Part shown: one piece after another, positions 23,085 to 31,201 of the stretch
How the letters are laid out: every line of letters begins with the position of its first letter
Position numbering within the stretch: the stretch's first letter is position 1
NCBI GenBank assembly: GCA_021732785.1
Contig: JAKFUG010000041.1
Location: forward strand, 1 to 50,449
Source of the DNA: Planctomycetaceae bacterium
Lineage (GTDB): Bacteria; Planctomycetota; Planctomycetia; Planctomycetales; Planctomycetaceae
DNA length: 50,449 nucleotides
Reading direction: 5' to 3'
Notes under the pieces: model-generated
Database searches by the model: none
What the model was told of the DNA's origin: nothing
The model's input: the letters and a program-made list of their open reading frames with translations, nothing else
Translations under genes and position numbers: made by a program

Positions 23085-24263
23085 GTGTTCCGCAATTCAA
23101 ACCATGTTCCGCAGATTCTGCGACCGGATCACTACTTCTCCCCGGAGCAGTCCGAAGTCGAACGCGATCGGCTCTTTCTCCCCGCCTGGCACTGCGTGGG
23201 CGTCAAAGCGCTCCTCCCCAACCAGGGCGATTTTCTCACGCTGGAACTGCTCGAACGGCCACTGATCCTCTGGAATACGGCTCAGGGAATCCGGACGTAT
23301 CTCAACGTCTGCACACATCGATTCAGCACTCTCACCGACAAACCATGCGGTCACTTCGCCAAAAACTTGAAGTGCCAATACCATGGCTGGGAATACGACG
23401 GGGAAGGGAACACCTGCAAGATTCCCGATGCGCAATCCTTTCGCCCGTTGAAAAAGGGCGAACTCGGCCTGCGGGAATACCGCACAGAAACCGTCGGGCA
23501 ATTGATCTTCGTCACGCTGAATGAAAACGCTCCCGATCTGCGGACGTTTCTCGGCCCGGAACTCGTCGCGTTAGCCGAACAGCGGTTTTCGCCCGAACAC
23601 CGGCTCACACTCGTTCGCGACACGCATATCGACTGCAACTGGAAGATCGTGATCGAGAATATTCTCGAGTCGTACCACATCGCCATGGTCCACCCGAAAT
23701 CGTTCGCCGATTACCCCGTCCCCGAGCATTGCTTTCACGAGTTCCATGCGGACTACGACCACTTCATCCACGACTTCACCGACGAGCCGCGGTACGCCAA
23801 GCCGGAACGGATCATTGCGAAACTGATTGGACGCGCCCCGGATTACCGCTGGCACCACATCCTGCGCTATCCCAACATCGTCATGGGCGGAGCAGGTCCC
23901 TGGCATTACATCCAGATGGTCTGGCCGACGAGTCCGACGACCTGCCGCTCTCGCTGGATTACGATGCACTATTCCGGATCGAAAGCCAGTTGGTGGGGGT
24001 TCCTGCTGCACCGGGCCTTGCTTCGCTTCGGTCGCCGTACGGCGCTGCAGGTTCAGAACGAAGATGCCCGGATCTATCCGAAAGTGCATCGCGGAACGGC
24101 TGTCGTTGACCGCCCACACAGCGGTGGTCTGATTTCCATGCGGGAAGAGCGGATTATCGTCTTCCAGGAATACCTGCTCCGCGAGACCGGCTCGAAACCT
24201 TCAACGGCAGAACCTGCCGAAAAGCCGACGTTTTCGCCCACGATTCGATTCGCGCAGCCGTGA
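23085..24263 (+). CDS. Rieske non-haem iron oxygenase, alpha-type subunit
   Basis: The 392-residue protein has a Rieske [2Fe-2S] site Cys76/His78 (NVCTHRFS) and Cys97/His100 (KCQYHGWEY). The mononuclear iron site is His198 and His203 in ESYHIAMVH with Asp327 as the carboxylate. The preceding ENILES supplies the acidic residue that bridges subunits in this family. It would hydroxylate or demethylate a substrate with O2 and electrons from a separate reductase, which is not in the window. It begins with GTG at 23085; no in-frame ATG lies before the conserved region, and AGGGA is about 11 bases upstream. Last gene of the biosynthetic locus, 60 bases after the methyltransferase. Confidence 0.93.
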   Translation: MFRNSNHVPQILRPDHYFSPEQSEVERDRLFLPAWHCVGVKALLPNQGDFLTLELLERPLILWNTAQGIRTYLNVCTHRFSTLTDKPCGHFAKNLKCQYHGWEYDGEGNTCKIPDAQSFRPLKKGELGLREYRTETVGQLIFVTLNENAPDLRTFLGPELVALAEQRFSPEHRLTLVRDTHIDCNWKIVIENILESYHIAMVHPKSFADYPVPEHCFHEFHADYDHFIHDFTDEPRYAKPERIIAKLIGRAPDYRWHHILRYPNIVMGGAGPWHYIQMVWPTSPTTCRSRWITMHYSGSKASWWGFLLHRALLRFGRRTALQVQNEDARIYPKVHRGTAVVDRPHSGGLISMREERIIVFQEYLLRETGSKPSTAEPAEKPTFSPTIRFAQP

Positions 24264-24270
24264 GGACGCG

Positions 24271-24414
24271 CGTCACCGTCCGGAGCGCCAGCGACGGCAG
24301 CCTCGGAATGATGAATGATAAGGGATGAGTGATGAATGGGGTTGAAACATCATCACTCGTCGATCATCACTCCTCACTTCGTGCCGGCCGTCGCTGGCGC
24401 TCCGGGCGGTGACG
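24271..24414. repeat. Nested inverted repeat after the Rieske gene
   Basis: The outer arms are CCGTCCGGAGCGCCAGCGAC (24277-24296) and the inverted CGTCGCTGGCGCTCCGG (24388-24405), the same consensus as at 6846-6952. The inner part is a stuttering palindrome of words such as ATGATGAATGATAAGGGATG and, inverted, CATCATCACTC and GATCATCACTCC. It starts 8 bases after the Rieske stop codon and could be the transcript end of the biosynthetic locus. No U-tract is present. Confidence 0.75.
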
Positions 24415-24782
24415 AATGCTCGTAACGTACCTTCGCAAAACGAGTTGCCGCGAATCACGCCTCGTCAAACCGCTTCCGGCCTGCATTTTCGGCTCAACCG
24501 TTATCCCGCAAATTTTCGGAGTAACCGGAAAAGTTTGTGCGACCGGTCTTCCCCGACCGATGAATAGACGTAGCGAGGTGTTAGCGCGCCTCGGGGACGG
24601 TCCGGATTGTTCCACCGTCCACCGGTTGTGGCGAGGACTCGGCAGCGAGACAGGCGGTCTCGGCCGAACTTCGCAGGCAACGTGACGACTCGGATGCCAT
24701 TCTCAAAGTCGCCAGGTTCCTGTGAGGCACGCCCCAACGGTAACGGACACGGTCAGCGCAGTTAGGGAAGGGAGACCAGTTC
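24415..24782. other. Intergenic region upstream of the BON gene
   Basis: I see no convincing gene in these 368 bases. Short frames exist but lack ribosome-binding sites and protein-like composition. The stretch presumably carries the promoter of the BON gene. AT-richer segments around 24490-24540 (CAAATTTTCGGAGTAACC; GGAAAAGTTTGTG) are candidates, but I cannot name a -35/-10 pair. GGGAAGGGAG at 24765-24774 is the ribosome-binding site. Confidence 0.6.
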
Positions 24783-25994
24783 ATGCGTAAGTACGGGAAA
24801 TGGGCGTTGGTGCTCGGCTTAATGGCCGCCACGCCTGGCCTGAGCTTCGCCGCCCCGTGGTCCCGAGCCGAAAACGGGGACAAGGCGAGCAGTCAGGCAC
24901 CAGCCGGCAAGACTCAAAACCAGAAGGTCGCGGACGATATCGCCGTGGCTCTCCGGAATGCGCGTCTGCAAGGCTACGACATTGAAATCGAATACAAGAA
25001 CGGCACGGCCACATTGAAGGGCCGCGTCACCGATCCCAAGCAGAAGGACAAGGCCACACAGGTCTTGCAAAAGCTGCCCGGGGTCGAAAAGGTCGACAAT
25101 CAACTCGTGTTGACGACGAAGCCTTCGGTTTCCGAACGGATGACCGTTCAGCAACCCGGCGGCGGCGGCGTTCAACAGGCCTCACACAGTTCGGCCGGAC
25201 CGCGTGCCGACCGTGTGAAGCAGGTCAGTTACGAGCCGGTTCCACCCGGACCGGCCACGGCTCCGGCCAGCGGCAACCAGGCCATGGCCGAACAGATTGC
25301 GGCTGCGTTGACGGCAGCGAATCTCGATGGCTACGACATCGAGATTCGTTTCCAGAACGGCGTGGCCATTCTCGGCGGCAGCGTGGGCACCAGTGCTCAA
25401 CGGATGTCTGCCGAGCAGGTGGTCCAGCAGGTTCCCGGCGTTCAAGGCGTGCAGAATCAACTCCGCACGACGCAGGAAGCCCCGCGTGGTCCGATGCCCG
25501 GCCCGCAAGGACCCTACGGCGGACCACAAGGTCCGTATGGTGGACCTCAAGCTCAGTACGGTGGACCGCAGGGTCCGCAAGGACCAATGATGGGCCCCAA
25601 TGGCCCGGTTCATCCGGCCGCGTTCCAGGGCGGGATGCCTCCCGGCGGTCCCGGCATGATGGGGGCGGGGGCGATGGGCCAAGGTGGTCCGGTGCAGCCG
25701 ACGGGCGGTTATGCTCACGGCGGCTACGGTTCGAACCCGGCGATCTACAACGGTCCGAGCGTGCCCGACTACGCCTGGCCGTCGTATGCCCAGTATCCGA
25801 ACTCCGCCGCGGTGACCTATCCGCAGCAGTACAGTGCGAGCGCGTTCCCGTACATCGGGCCGTTCTATCCGTACCCGCAAGTGCCGCTGGGCTGGCGCGA
25901 TGCCACCCTCCGGTGGGACGATGGTCAATGGAACCTGCAATTCAAGCAGCGAACCGACAAGTGGTGGTGGTTCCTCAGCCCGAAGAACTGGTAA
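24783..25994 (+). CDS. Secreted double-BON-domain protein with GPQG-rich tail
   Basis: The 403-residue protein has a signal peptide (MRKYGKWALVLGLMAATPGLSFA) and two BON domains at about 47-103 and 158-220. Each has the DIEIEYKNGTATLKGRV / DIEIRFQNGVAILGGSV strand pair and the helix ending LPGVEKVDNQL / VPGVQGVQNQL. BON domains usually bind phospholipid or act in the envelope. A collagen-like tract rich in GPQGPYGG covers about 235-310. A tyrosine- and tryptophan-rich C-terminus (PYPQVPLGWRDATLRWDDGQ and a KWWWFLSPKNW end) is typical of planctomycete secreted proteins. A strong GGGAGACC site precedes the ATG. It is a single-gene unit followed by a perfect hairpin. Envelope role inferred. Confidence 0.9.
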   Translation: MRKYGKWALVLGLMAATPGLSFAAPWSRAENGDKASSQAPAGKTQNQKVADDIAVALRNARLQGYDIEIEYKNGTATLKGRVTDPKQKDKATQVLQKLPGVEKVDNQLVLTTKPSVSERMTVQQPGGGGVQQASHSSAGPRADRVKQVSYEPVPPGPATAPASGNQAMAEQIAAALTAANLDGYDIEIRFQNGVAILGGSVGTSAQRMSAEQVVQQVPGVQGVQNQLRTTQEAPRGPMPGPQGPYGGPQGPYGGPQAQYGGPQGPQGPMMGPNGPVHPAAFQGGMPPGGPGMMGAGAMGQGGPVQPTGGYAHGGYGSNPAIYNGPSVPDYAWPSYAQYPNSAAVTYPQQYSASAFPYIGPFYPYPQVPLGWRDATLRWDDGQWNLQFKQRTDKWWWFLSPKNW

Positions 25995-26019
25995 GCCACC
26001 TCTGAGACCGCCACACGAA

Positions 26020-26108
26020 GGGTGAGGGTGGATGGTCGAAGGTTGAGGGTCAGAAACTGGACTTTGTCTGACTCTCAACCTTCGACCCGAGACCCTCAAC
26101 TCTTCGAC
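26020..26108. repeat. Stuttering inverted repeat (GGTCGAAGGTTGAGGGTC type)
   Basis: GGTCGAAGGTTGAGGGTCAG (26034-26053) is matched, inverted, by CTGACTCTCAACCTTCGACC (26068-26087). Permuted copies of the same words (GGGTGAGGGTGGAT on the left; GAGACCCTCAACTCTTCGAC on the right) extend each arm. It starts about 25 bases after the stop codon of the BON gene. Confidence 0.75.
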
Positions 26109-26178
26109 GCGACGGGCTCGCCGTCCCTGCTGACCATGCACGCCGCGGTCACCTGGACCGTCGGCAACTGAATGGCAA

Positions 26179-26216
26179 AGCGTCTCCCGTTATCCCCCGC
26201 GATAACGGGAGACGCT
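26179..26216. terminator. Perfect 16-bp hairpin after the BON gene
   Basis: AGCGTCTCCCGTTATC, loop CCCCGC, then GATAACGGGAGACGCT is a perfect inverted repeat. Only a weak T-rich stretch follows, so it may act as a terminator, mRNA 3' stabiliser or repeat. It lies 185 bases after the BON stop codon. Confidence 0.6.
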
Positions 26217-26231
26217 GTCATTTCGGAGAGG

Positions 26232-26323
26232 AAGTACAAAGTGAGAAGTGCAAAGTGAACGGAAGTTGCCGCTCGCTCCTGCACACTTTGCACTTTTCAC
26301 TTTGCATTGGTCACTTTGCACTG
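26232..26323. repeat. Stuttering inverted repeat (AAAGTGCAAAGTG type), copy 1
   Basis: The left arm contains AAGTACAAAGTGAGAAGTGC then AAAGTG. The right arm contains CACTTTGCACTTTTCACTTT then GCATTGG and TCACTTTGCACTG. The same family occurs at 31063-31149, with arms built from the same words in a different order. Confidence 0.75.
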
Positions 26324-26572
26324 ATTTCGATGATCACACAAACCAATGTCAACGACGCACGACGGCCGTTACCACCCCTACATTCGATAAATCCCGAAAA
26401 ATCCCACAAGTCCGCATGACCAATCATTCGATAAGTATGTTGTAGGCTCTTGGAACGCGCCTGCGGCAATTGCCATTCGGGACCGAACATTCTGCCCGAC
26501 GCATTGCCCCCTGTTTCCCGCCCGCGACCACCCGTTGAATGCGAGCCCCGCGGTAACCCCCGGAGAGGAACG
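26324..26572. other. Upstream region of the lipoprotein-like gene, with a spaced direct repeat
   Basis: No gene is seen. The 10-base word CATTCGATAA occurs at 26381-26390 and again at 26425-26434, 44 bases apart (about four helical turns) and about 140-190 bases upstream of the next start codon. Two same-face copies could be operator half-sites, but there is no other support. GGAGAGGAACG precedes the ATG at 26573. Confidence 0.35.
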
Positions 26573-27160
<588 letters not shown>

Positions 27161-27188
27161 TCTGCAAAGATGATCTTTCAAACAGACG

Positions 27189-27223
27189 AGAAGCCCAGGG
27201 ATTCCGATCCCTGGGTCTTTTCA
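27189..27223 (+). terminator. Terminator hairpin GCCCAGGGAT-TCCG-ATCCCTGGGT
   Basis: AAGCCCAGGGAT, TCCG, ATCCCTGGGT followed by CTTTTC forms a 10-bp stem with a T-rich tail, 28 bases after the stop of the preceding gene. Nearly the same sequence recurs on the minus strand at 31168-31197. Confidence 0.85.
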
Positions 27224-27234
27224 TTTCCCGAGAT

Positions 27235-27846
27235 ATGAATGTGCTTCAAACCATCGTCTGCGACATGGGCAACGTCCTCGTCCACTTCAGCCACGAGCGG
27301 ATGTGTGCTCAGATCGGAGCCCTGTGCGGTCATACCGCCGGCGAGATTCGAACGGTGCTGATGGACTCGGGATTGAATGCCGACTTCGAGCGCGGATTTC
27401 TCAATCCCGAAGACATGCACGCCCGGCTCTCGCGCAGCGTGGGACACGAACTGGACATCCACTGCTTGGCGAATGCCTATGCGGACATCTTCACGTTGAA
27501 CGAACCGATGCTGCCGCTGCTCGATGCACTGCGCAATCGGGGTCACCGGCTGGTGCTGCTGTCGAACACCTCCGTCTGGCATTTCGATTTCATCTGGGAA
27601 CGTTTTCCCATCTTGCAGCGGTTCGACGAATTCGTCGTCTCGTATCGTGTCGGTGCCATCAAACCGGAAGCCGCGATCTTCAACGCCGTCGTCTCCGTTC
27701 TGAATTGCCCGCCCGAGCAGGCGTTCTACACGGACGACATCGCCGACTACGTTCGCACGGGTCGCGAGCACGGCCTGCAAGCGGAAATCTTTACCGACGC
27801 CAGTGCGATGCGCGGCCATCTCGCCGCTCGCGGAATCGTCGTTTGA
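27235..27846 (+). CDS. HAD-superfamily phosphatase (YihX-like)
   Basis: The 203-residue cytoplasmic HAD subfamily IA hydrolase has motif I CDMGNVLVHF with nucleophile Asp10. The G-N in place of D-x-T/V is typical of the YihX/epoxide-hydrolase-N-like group. Motif II is LLSNTS, motif III KPEAAIFNAV and motif IV FYTDDIADY. A helical cap lies between motifs I and II. YihX hydrolyses alpha-glucose-1-phosphate, but the substrate here is unknown. The start ATG lies only 12 bases after the upstream terminator, with no strong ribosome-binding site. Confidence 0.88.
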   Translation: MNVLQTIVCDMGNVLVHFSHERMCAQIGALCGHTAGEIRTVLMDSGLNADFERGFLNPEDMHARLSRSVGHELDIHCLANAYADIFTLNEPMLPLLDALRNRGHRLVLLSNTSVWHFDFIWERFPILQRFDEFVVSYRVGAIKPEAAIFNAVVSVLNCPPEQAFYTDDIADYVRTGREHGLQAEIFTDASAMRGHLAARGIVV

Positions 27847-27965
27847 TGACGCTCACCTGCCCGTAGCGCCAAAGAGGGTAGCCCGCCCGTCATTTTGACG
27901 ATCGCGGCTCAGACATAGGAACTCCGTTCTTCGCGCCCTTGTTGGTGGCACTGGATGGTGAGACA

Positions 27966-28949
27966 TTAAAACTCGCCAACGACTTCGCCGCCGGCACGGG
28001 TGCCGAGTTTCTGCCAGACGAAGATGTCCAAATTCTCGCTGATACTCCGCACCGCGCCGTCGGCAAGCAGAACGTGAACCAGGCCTTCGTGCTGACTTCG
28101 TGACGTGATCACCGCGAAGGTCGAGATCGTATCGCTTGCACCTTCGCCGACCGACACCCAATCGATATCACGGATCGTGCCCGCATCGTTGTAGGGGCAC
28201 TTGGTGTTCGGGCCGAACGTGGTCGTCACCGAGTGCTGCGGCGATCGGCCTTCCACCCATTCCGTGTGTCCTGTCGTCTTCAAATCACCGATCAACGCCG
28301 CGACGTCGGCAGGGGCGGCGGGCCGCGCGGGCGCTGCCGGGGCCGACGCCGTGGGAGGCCGCAGGAAGTATTGGAACGCCGCCACTTCGGCGAGCATCAT
28401 CGAATTGCTGGTGCCATCAGTGAAATCTCGCGTGCCGAGCTTGCTGTTCGGTCCGAACGCGCCCGTACCCACCTGCCCGGTAACGGGGCTCCACACCAGC
28501 CACTCCCCGACATTTGCGGCGTAGTTGATCGGCCAGTGATTTCCGTTCATGCGATCATTGATTTCGCTCGGACAGAGAAATACGGGCACGCGCACTGACG
28601 AGACCGTCGGCTGCACGCCATATCCTCTGCTAAAATCGATGAGGTTATTGAGATTCGCCTGATCAAGATAAGGCAACAGTCGAGCCTGCGGCGACCAATG
28701 TCCCGCCTGTGCCGCCATTCCGGTTCGATATGTCCCGCCGGGCGGAAAGACCGTGAACGCATCATGGTAGTTGTGCAACCCGAGCCCGAGCTGCTTGAGA
28801 TTGTTTCTGCACTGCGTCCGCCGTGCGGCTTCGCGGGCCTGTTGCACCGCGGGGAGTAACAGGGCGATCAGAATCGCGATGATCGCGATGACGACCAGAA
28901 GTTCAATCAGCGTGAAACCGGGGCGGGAAACCGAGCGGCGAGCCAGCAT
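27966..28949 (-). CDS. DUF1559 pseudopilin-like protein
   Basis: The 327-residue protein has a type IV prepilin/type II secretion leader ([20 protein letters not shown]), followed by the DUF1559 core. The core starts at [20 protein letters not shown] and includes LHNYHDAF and [10 protein letters not shown]. It ends with [18 protein letters not shown]. Such proteins exist in many copies per planctomycete genome and probably form or decorate pseudopilus-like fibres or secreted structures. Prepilin peptidase would cut before the Phe. ATG 28949 is chosen because GGAGATGG precedes it and the leader follows; the frame is open further upstream. Transcribed divergently from hemP. Confidence 0.92.
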   Translation of the reverse strand: MLARRSVSRPGFTLIELLVVIAIIAILIALLLPAVQQAREAARRTQCRNNLKQLGLGLHNYHDAFTVFPPGGTYRTGMAAQAGHWSPQARLLPYLDQANLNNLIDFSRGYGVQPTVSSVRVPVFLCPSEINDRMNGNHWPINYAANVGEWLVWSPVTGQVGTGAFGPNSKLGTRDFTDGTSNSMMLAEVAAFQYFLRPPTASAPAAPARPAAPADVAALIGDLKTTGHTEWVEGRSPQHSVTTTFGPNTKCPYNDAGTIRDIDWVSVGEGASDTISTFAVITSRSQHEGLVHVLLADGAVRSISENLDIFVWQKLGTRAGGEVVGEF

Positions 28950-29041
28950 GAGACCATCTCCGAAGCAGAAAGCAGGCGGGCGGGACGAACAATTCGTCGC
29001 CGCGCGGGGCGGGAGGCTGGCTGGCGTCGGGCTGGCTGGCC

Positions 29042-29073
29042 TGAGACTCAATTGACATTGAGTCTCAATGTCA
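29042..29073. promoter_or_regulatory. Overlapping Fur-like palindromes upstream of hemP
   Basis: TGACATTGAG-T-CTCAATGTCA (29053-29073) is a perfect 21-base palindrome. It overlaps a second inverted repeat, TGAGACTCAAT (29042-29052) with ATTGAGTCTCA (29057-29067). Alternating T-G-A and T-C-A half-sites in overlapping register are what Fur boxes look like. hemP starts 89 bases downstream and the DUF1559 gene starts 93 bases away on the other side. Identity of the regulator is inference. Confidence 0.6.
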
Positions 29074-29161
29074 TTATTGTAGCTCCGCAGCCAAAGAACA
29101 CAAGCCGGCTGTAACTTTTCTCAGATCCCGCAATGCCACGCCTGCAACAGACTGCTACAAA

Positions 29162-29353
29162 ATGACTTCCGGCGATCACATTCCCGCCGTCCCCCCGGCT
29201 TCGCCGCCACCCGGACCAACGCCGGCACCGTCCCCGCGGGTGATCCGCTCCCAAGACATCCTGCTCGGCGGCCACGAAGTCTTCATCGATCATGACGGCG
29301 AGCAATATCGCCTCCGCCTCACGCGCAACGGGAAATTGATCCTTCAGAAATAA
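29162..29353 (+). CDS. hemP: HemP-family hemin uptake protein
   Basis: The 63-residue protein has a Pro-rich N-terminus, then the HemP signature: [19 protein letters not shown] and [16 protein letters not shown]. HemP proteins are about 60 residues, are iron-regulated and usually sit near haem or siderophore receptor genes. Their exact role is a regulatory or accessory function in haem uptake. No receptor gene is present here. There is no clear ribosome-binding site, but this ATG is the only one available. The Fur-like palindrome upstream supports iron control. Confidence 0.85.
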   Translation: MTSGDHIPAVPPASPPPGPTPAPSPRVIRSQDILLGGHEVFIDHDGEQYRLRLTRNGKLILQK

Positions 29354-29557
29354 TTCACGGGGCGTTTCGATGAGGATTCGGAGACCGGAATCCACCGGAG
29401 TGGACGGGACGCGCGGGGCCGTCTAGAGTGTTTTTGTCCGTCAATTGTGACGGATGCGCGGAGTGGGCTGACTTTGTTGCTTCCCCTCCCTGCGAGACCG
29501 CGCTGTCTCCGCTCCCAGTGGTCGAGGACGACTTTCCCCTTGTTTTAAGCGGTTTTC

Positions 29558-31054
29558 ATGAAAGTCCAGCAGTTTCTTGAGCATCACGGCCTGAACCAGA
29601 ACCCGTTCAGCCAGGAAGATGCCCAGACCGATCCGCTCTTCAAGCAACATTGCTCCAAAGACATTTTTCACCCGGCGTGGGACAAGGTCTTCGGGACCGC
29701 CGACGAACCCGCGACCGCGGTCGTTTTCGGCGAAAAGGGGAGCGGCAAAACCGCGCTGCGGCTGCAAATCGTCGACAAAATCGCCGAGCACAACCGCCAG
29801 CATCCCGATCGCCGCGTGTTTATCGTCGAGTACGACGATCTCAATCCGTTTCTCGACTGCTTTCACGAACGGATGGCGACCTTTGGTAGTTCCCCCGAGC
29901 GAACGCTGTCGCGGTTTCGCTTATGGGACCACATGGACGCGATCCTGTCCCTCGCGGTCACCGGCCTCGTGACCGACGTCCTCGATGAACGGACCGAAGG
30001 GCACATGGGGGCGTTCGAAGTCCAGGGCGATAAGCTCCCGCAGCTCACCCATGCGCAGAAGCGCGACATGCTGCTCCTCGCGGCCTATTACGATCACAGC
30101 TTGAACGAATCGGCGGGCGAACGCTGGAAGAAACTGCGCCGCAAGCTGCGGTTCAGCAATTGGAAAGCGCAGTGGGATTTGGCACTGGGGATTGGCGCGA
30201 CAGTGGGGTTGGGAGCGTTGCTGGCACAACAGGATTCGCTCAACCAACTGGGCCGCTTTTGGCCGTGGCTGATCATCTTCATTGCCTGGGGGCCGTGGCT
30301 GCTGCGACAAGTCCAGTTGCTCTGGCACTCCTGGAATACGGCCCGGCAAGTGCGCGTGATCGAACACCACACTTCGGCTTTGCGGAGCATGTTGTCGCGG
30401 TTCGAACGGAAAGACCTGATCGGTCAGCCCGCCCCGAGCCGCGACCGCAGCGATGACCGCTACGAACTGCTGACGAAGTTGCAGAGTGTGCTGAAATCCC
30501 TCGGTTTCACGTCGGTGACCATTCTCGTGGATCGCGTGGATGAACCGAATCTCATCAATGGTTCGCCACAACGGATGCGCGACATTCTGTGGCCGATGTT
30601 CGACAACAAGTTCCTGAAGCATGCGGGGCTGGGCTTCAAGTTACTGCTGCCGATTGAGGTCAGCTTCTACCTGCTCAAAGAAGACAAAGAGTTCTACGAG
30701 CGGTCGCGGCTCGACAAGCAGAACCTCATCCGCTCGCTGGAGTGGTCCGGCGAATCGCTTTACGACCTGGCCAACGACCGCATTCAGGCGTCCGGATCCG
30801 ACGCCAGCAAGATCGGCAAGCTGCAAACGTGGTTCGATCCGTCGATTGCGGAAGGCGAACTGGTCAGCACTCTCGCCCGGCTGCGTGTCCCCCGGCATCT
30901 CTTCAAATTCATGCACCGGCTGCTGACCGATCACTGCAACCGCTACACCGACGCCAACCCGCAGTGGACCATCGCCCGCGAAACGCTCCACGCCACTCTC
31001 GCCGTGTATCTGCGCGACCTCGATGTCTACGACCGCGGCATGGGAACGGGTTGA
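29558..31054 (+). CDS. P-loop ATPase with internal membrane hairpin
   Basis: The 498-residue protein has Walker A GEKGSGKT (residues 58-65) and a Walker B-like TILVDRVDEP at about 321-330. Between them, at about 207-250, lie two hydrophobic segments (LALGIGATVGLGALLAQQ; WPWLIIFIAWGPWLL) that should form a membrane hairpin. The N-terminus (LEHHGLNQNPFSQEDA) resembles AAA/ExeA-like ATPase starts. This layout, an NTPase core split by a transmembrane hairpin, recalls KAP-type P-loop NTPases, but no clear family match can be claimed. It appears to be transcribed alone. Confidence 0.8.
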   Translation: MKVQQFLEHHGLNQNPFSQEDAQTDPLFKQHCSKDIFHPAWDKVFGTADEPATAVVFGEKGSGKTALRLQIVDKIAEHNRQHPDRRVFIVEYDDLNPFLDCFHERMATFGSSPERTLSRFRLWDHMDAILSLAVTGLVTDVLDERTEGHMGAFEVQGDKLPQLTHAQKRDMLLLAAYYDHSLNESAGERWKKLRRKLRFSNWKAQWDLALGIGATVGLGALLAQQDSLNQLGRFWPWLIIFIAWGPWLLRQVQLLWHSWNTARQVRVIEHHTSALRSMLSRFERKDLIGQPAPSRDRSDDRYELLTKLQSVLKSLGFTSVTILVDRVDEPNLINGSPQRMRDILWPMFDNKFLKHAGLGFKLLLPIEVSFYLLKEDKEFYERSRLDKQNLIRSLEWSGESLYDLANDRIQASGSDASKIGKLQTWFDPSIAEGELVSTLARLRVPRHLFKFMHRLLTDHCNRYTDANPQWTIARETLHATLAVYLRDLDVYDRGMGTG

Positions 31055-31062
31055 AGATAAGT

Positions 31063-31149
31063 AGTGCAAAGTGGAGAGTGAAAAATGCAAAGTGTAAAGT
31101 GGAAGAATTCATTCACCACTTTGCATTTTTCACTGGTCACTTTGCACTG
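31063..31149. repeat. Stuttering inverted repeat (AAAGTGCAAAGTG type), copy 2
   Basis: The left arm (AGTGCAAAGTG..GAGTG then AAAAATGCAAAGTG, 31063 onward) pairs with the right arm (CACTTTGCATTTTTCACTGG then TCACTTTGCACT, to about 31149), giving close to 32 paired bases with two mismatches. It begins 9 bases after the ATPase stop codon. Same word family as 26232-26323. Confidence 0.8.
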
Positions 31150-31167
31150 CTTTTCGTGACACAAAAG

Positions 31168-31197
31168 AGACCCGGGGATCAGAATCCCTGGGCTTCT
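31168..31197 (-). terminator. Terminator of the cyanophycinase-like gene
   Basis: On the minus strand it reads AGAAGCCCAGGGATTCTGAT, then CCCCGGGTCT and CTTTT. It starts 5 bases after the stop codon of the minus-strand gene. It is almost the same sequence as the terminator at 27189-27223. Confidence 0.8.
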
Positions 31198-31201
31198 GGG
31201 G

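Noticed and set aside
24416-24685. Open frame upstream of the BON gene
   Set aside because: Lies in a spacer with repeats, has no ribosome-binding site and an unlikely composition.
26450-26572. Upstream extension of the lipoprotein-like gene to ATG 26450
   Set aside because: No ribosome-binding site, and the extra 41 residues are not signal-like; the start at 26573 has GGAGAGG.
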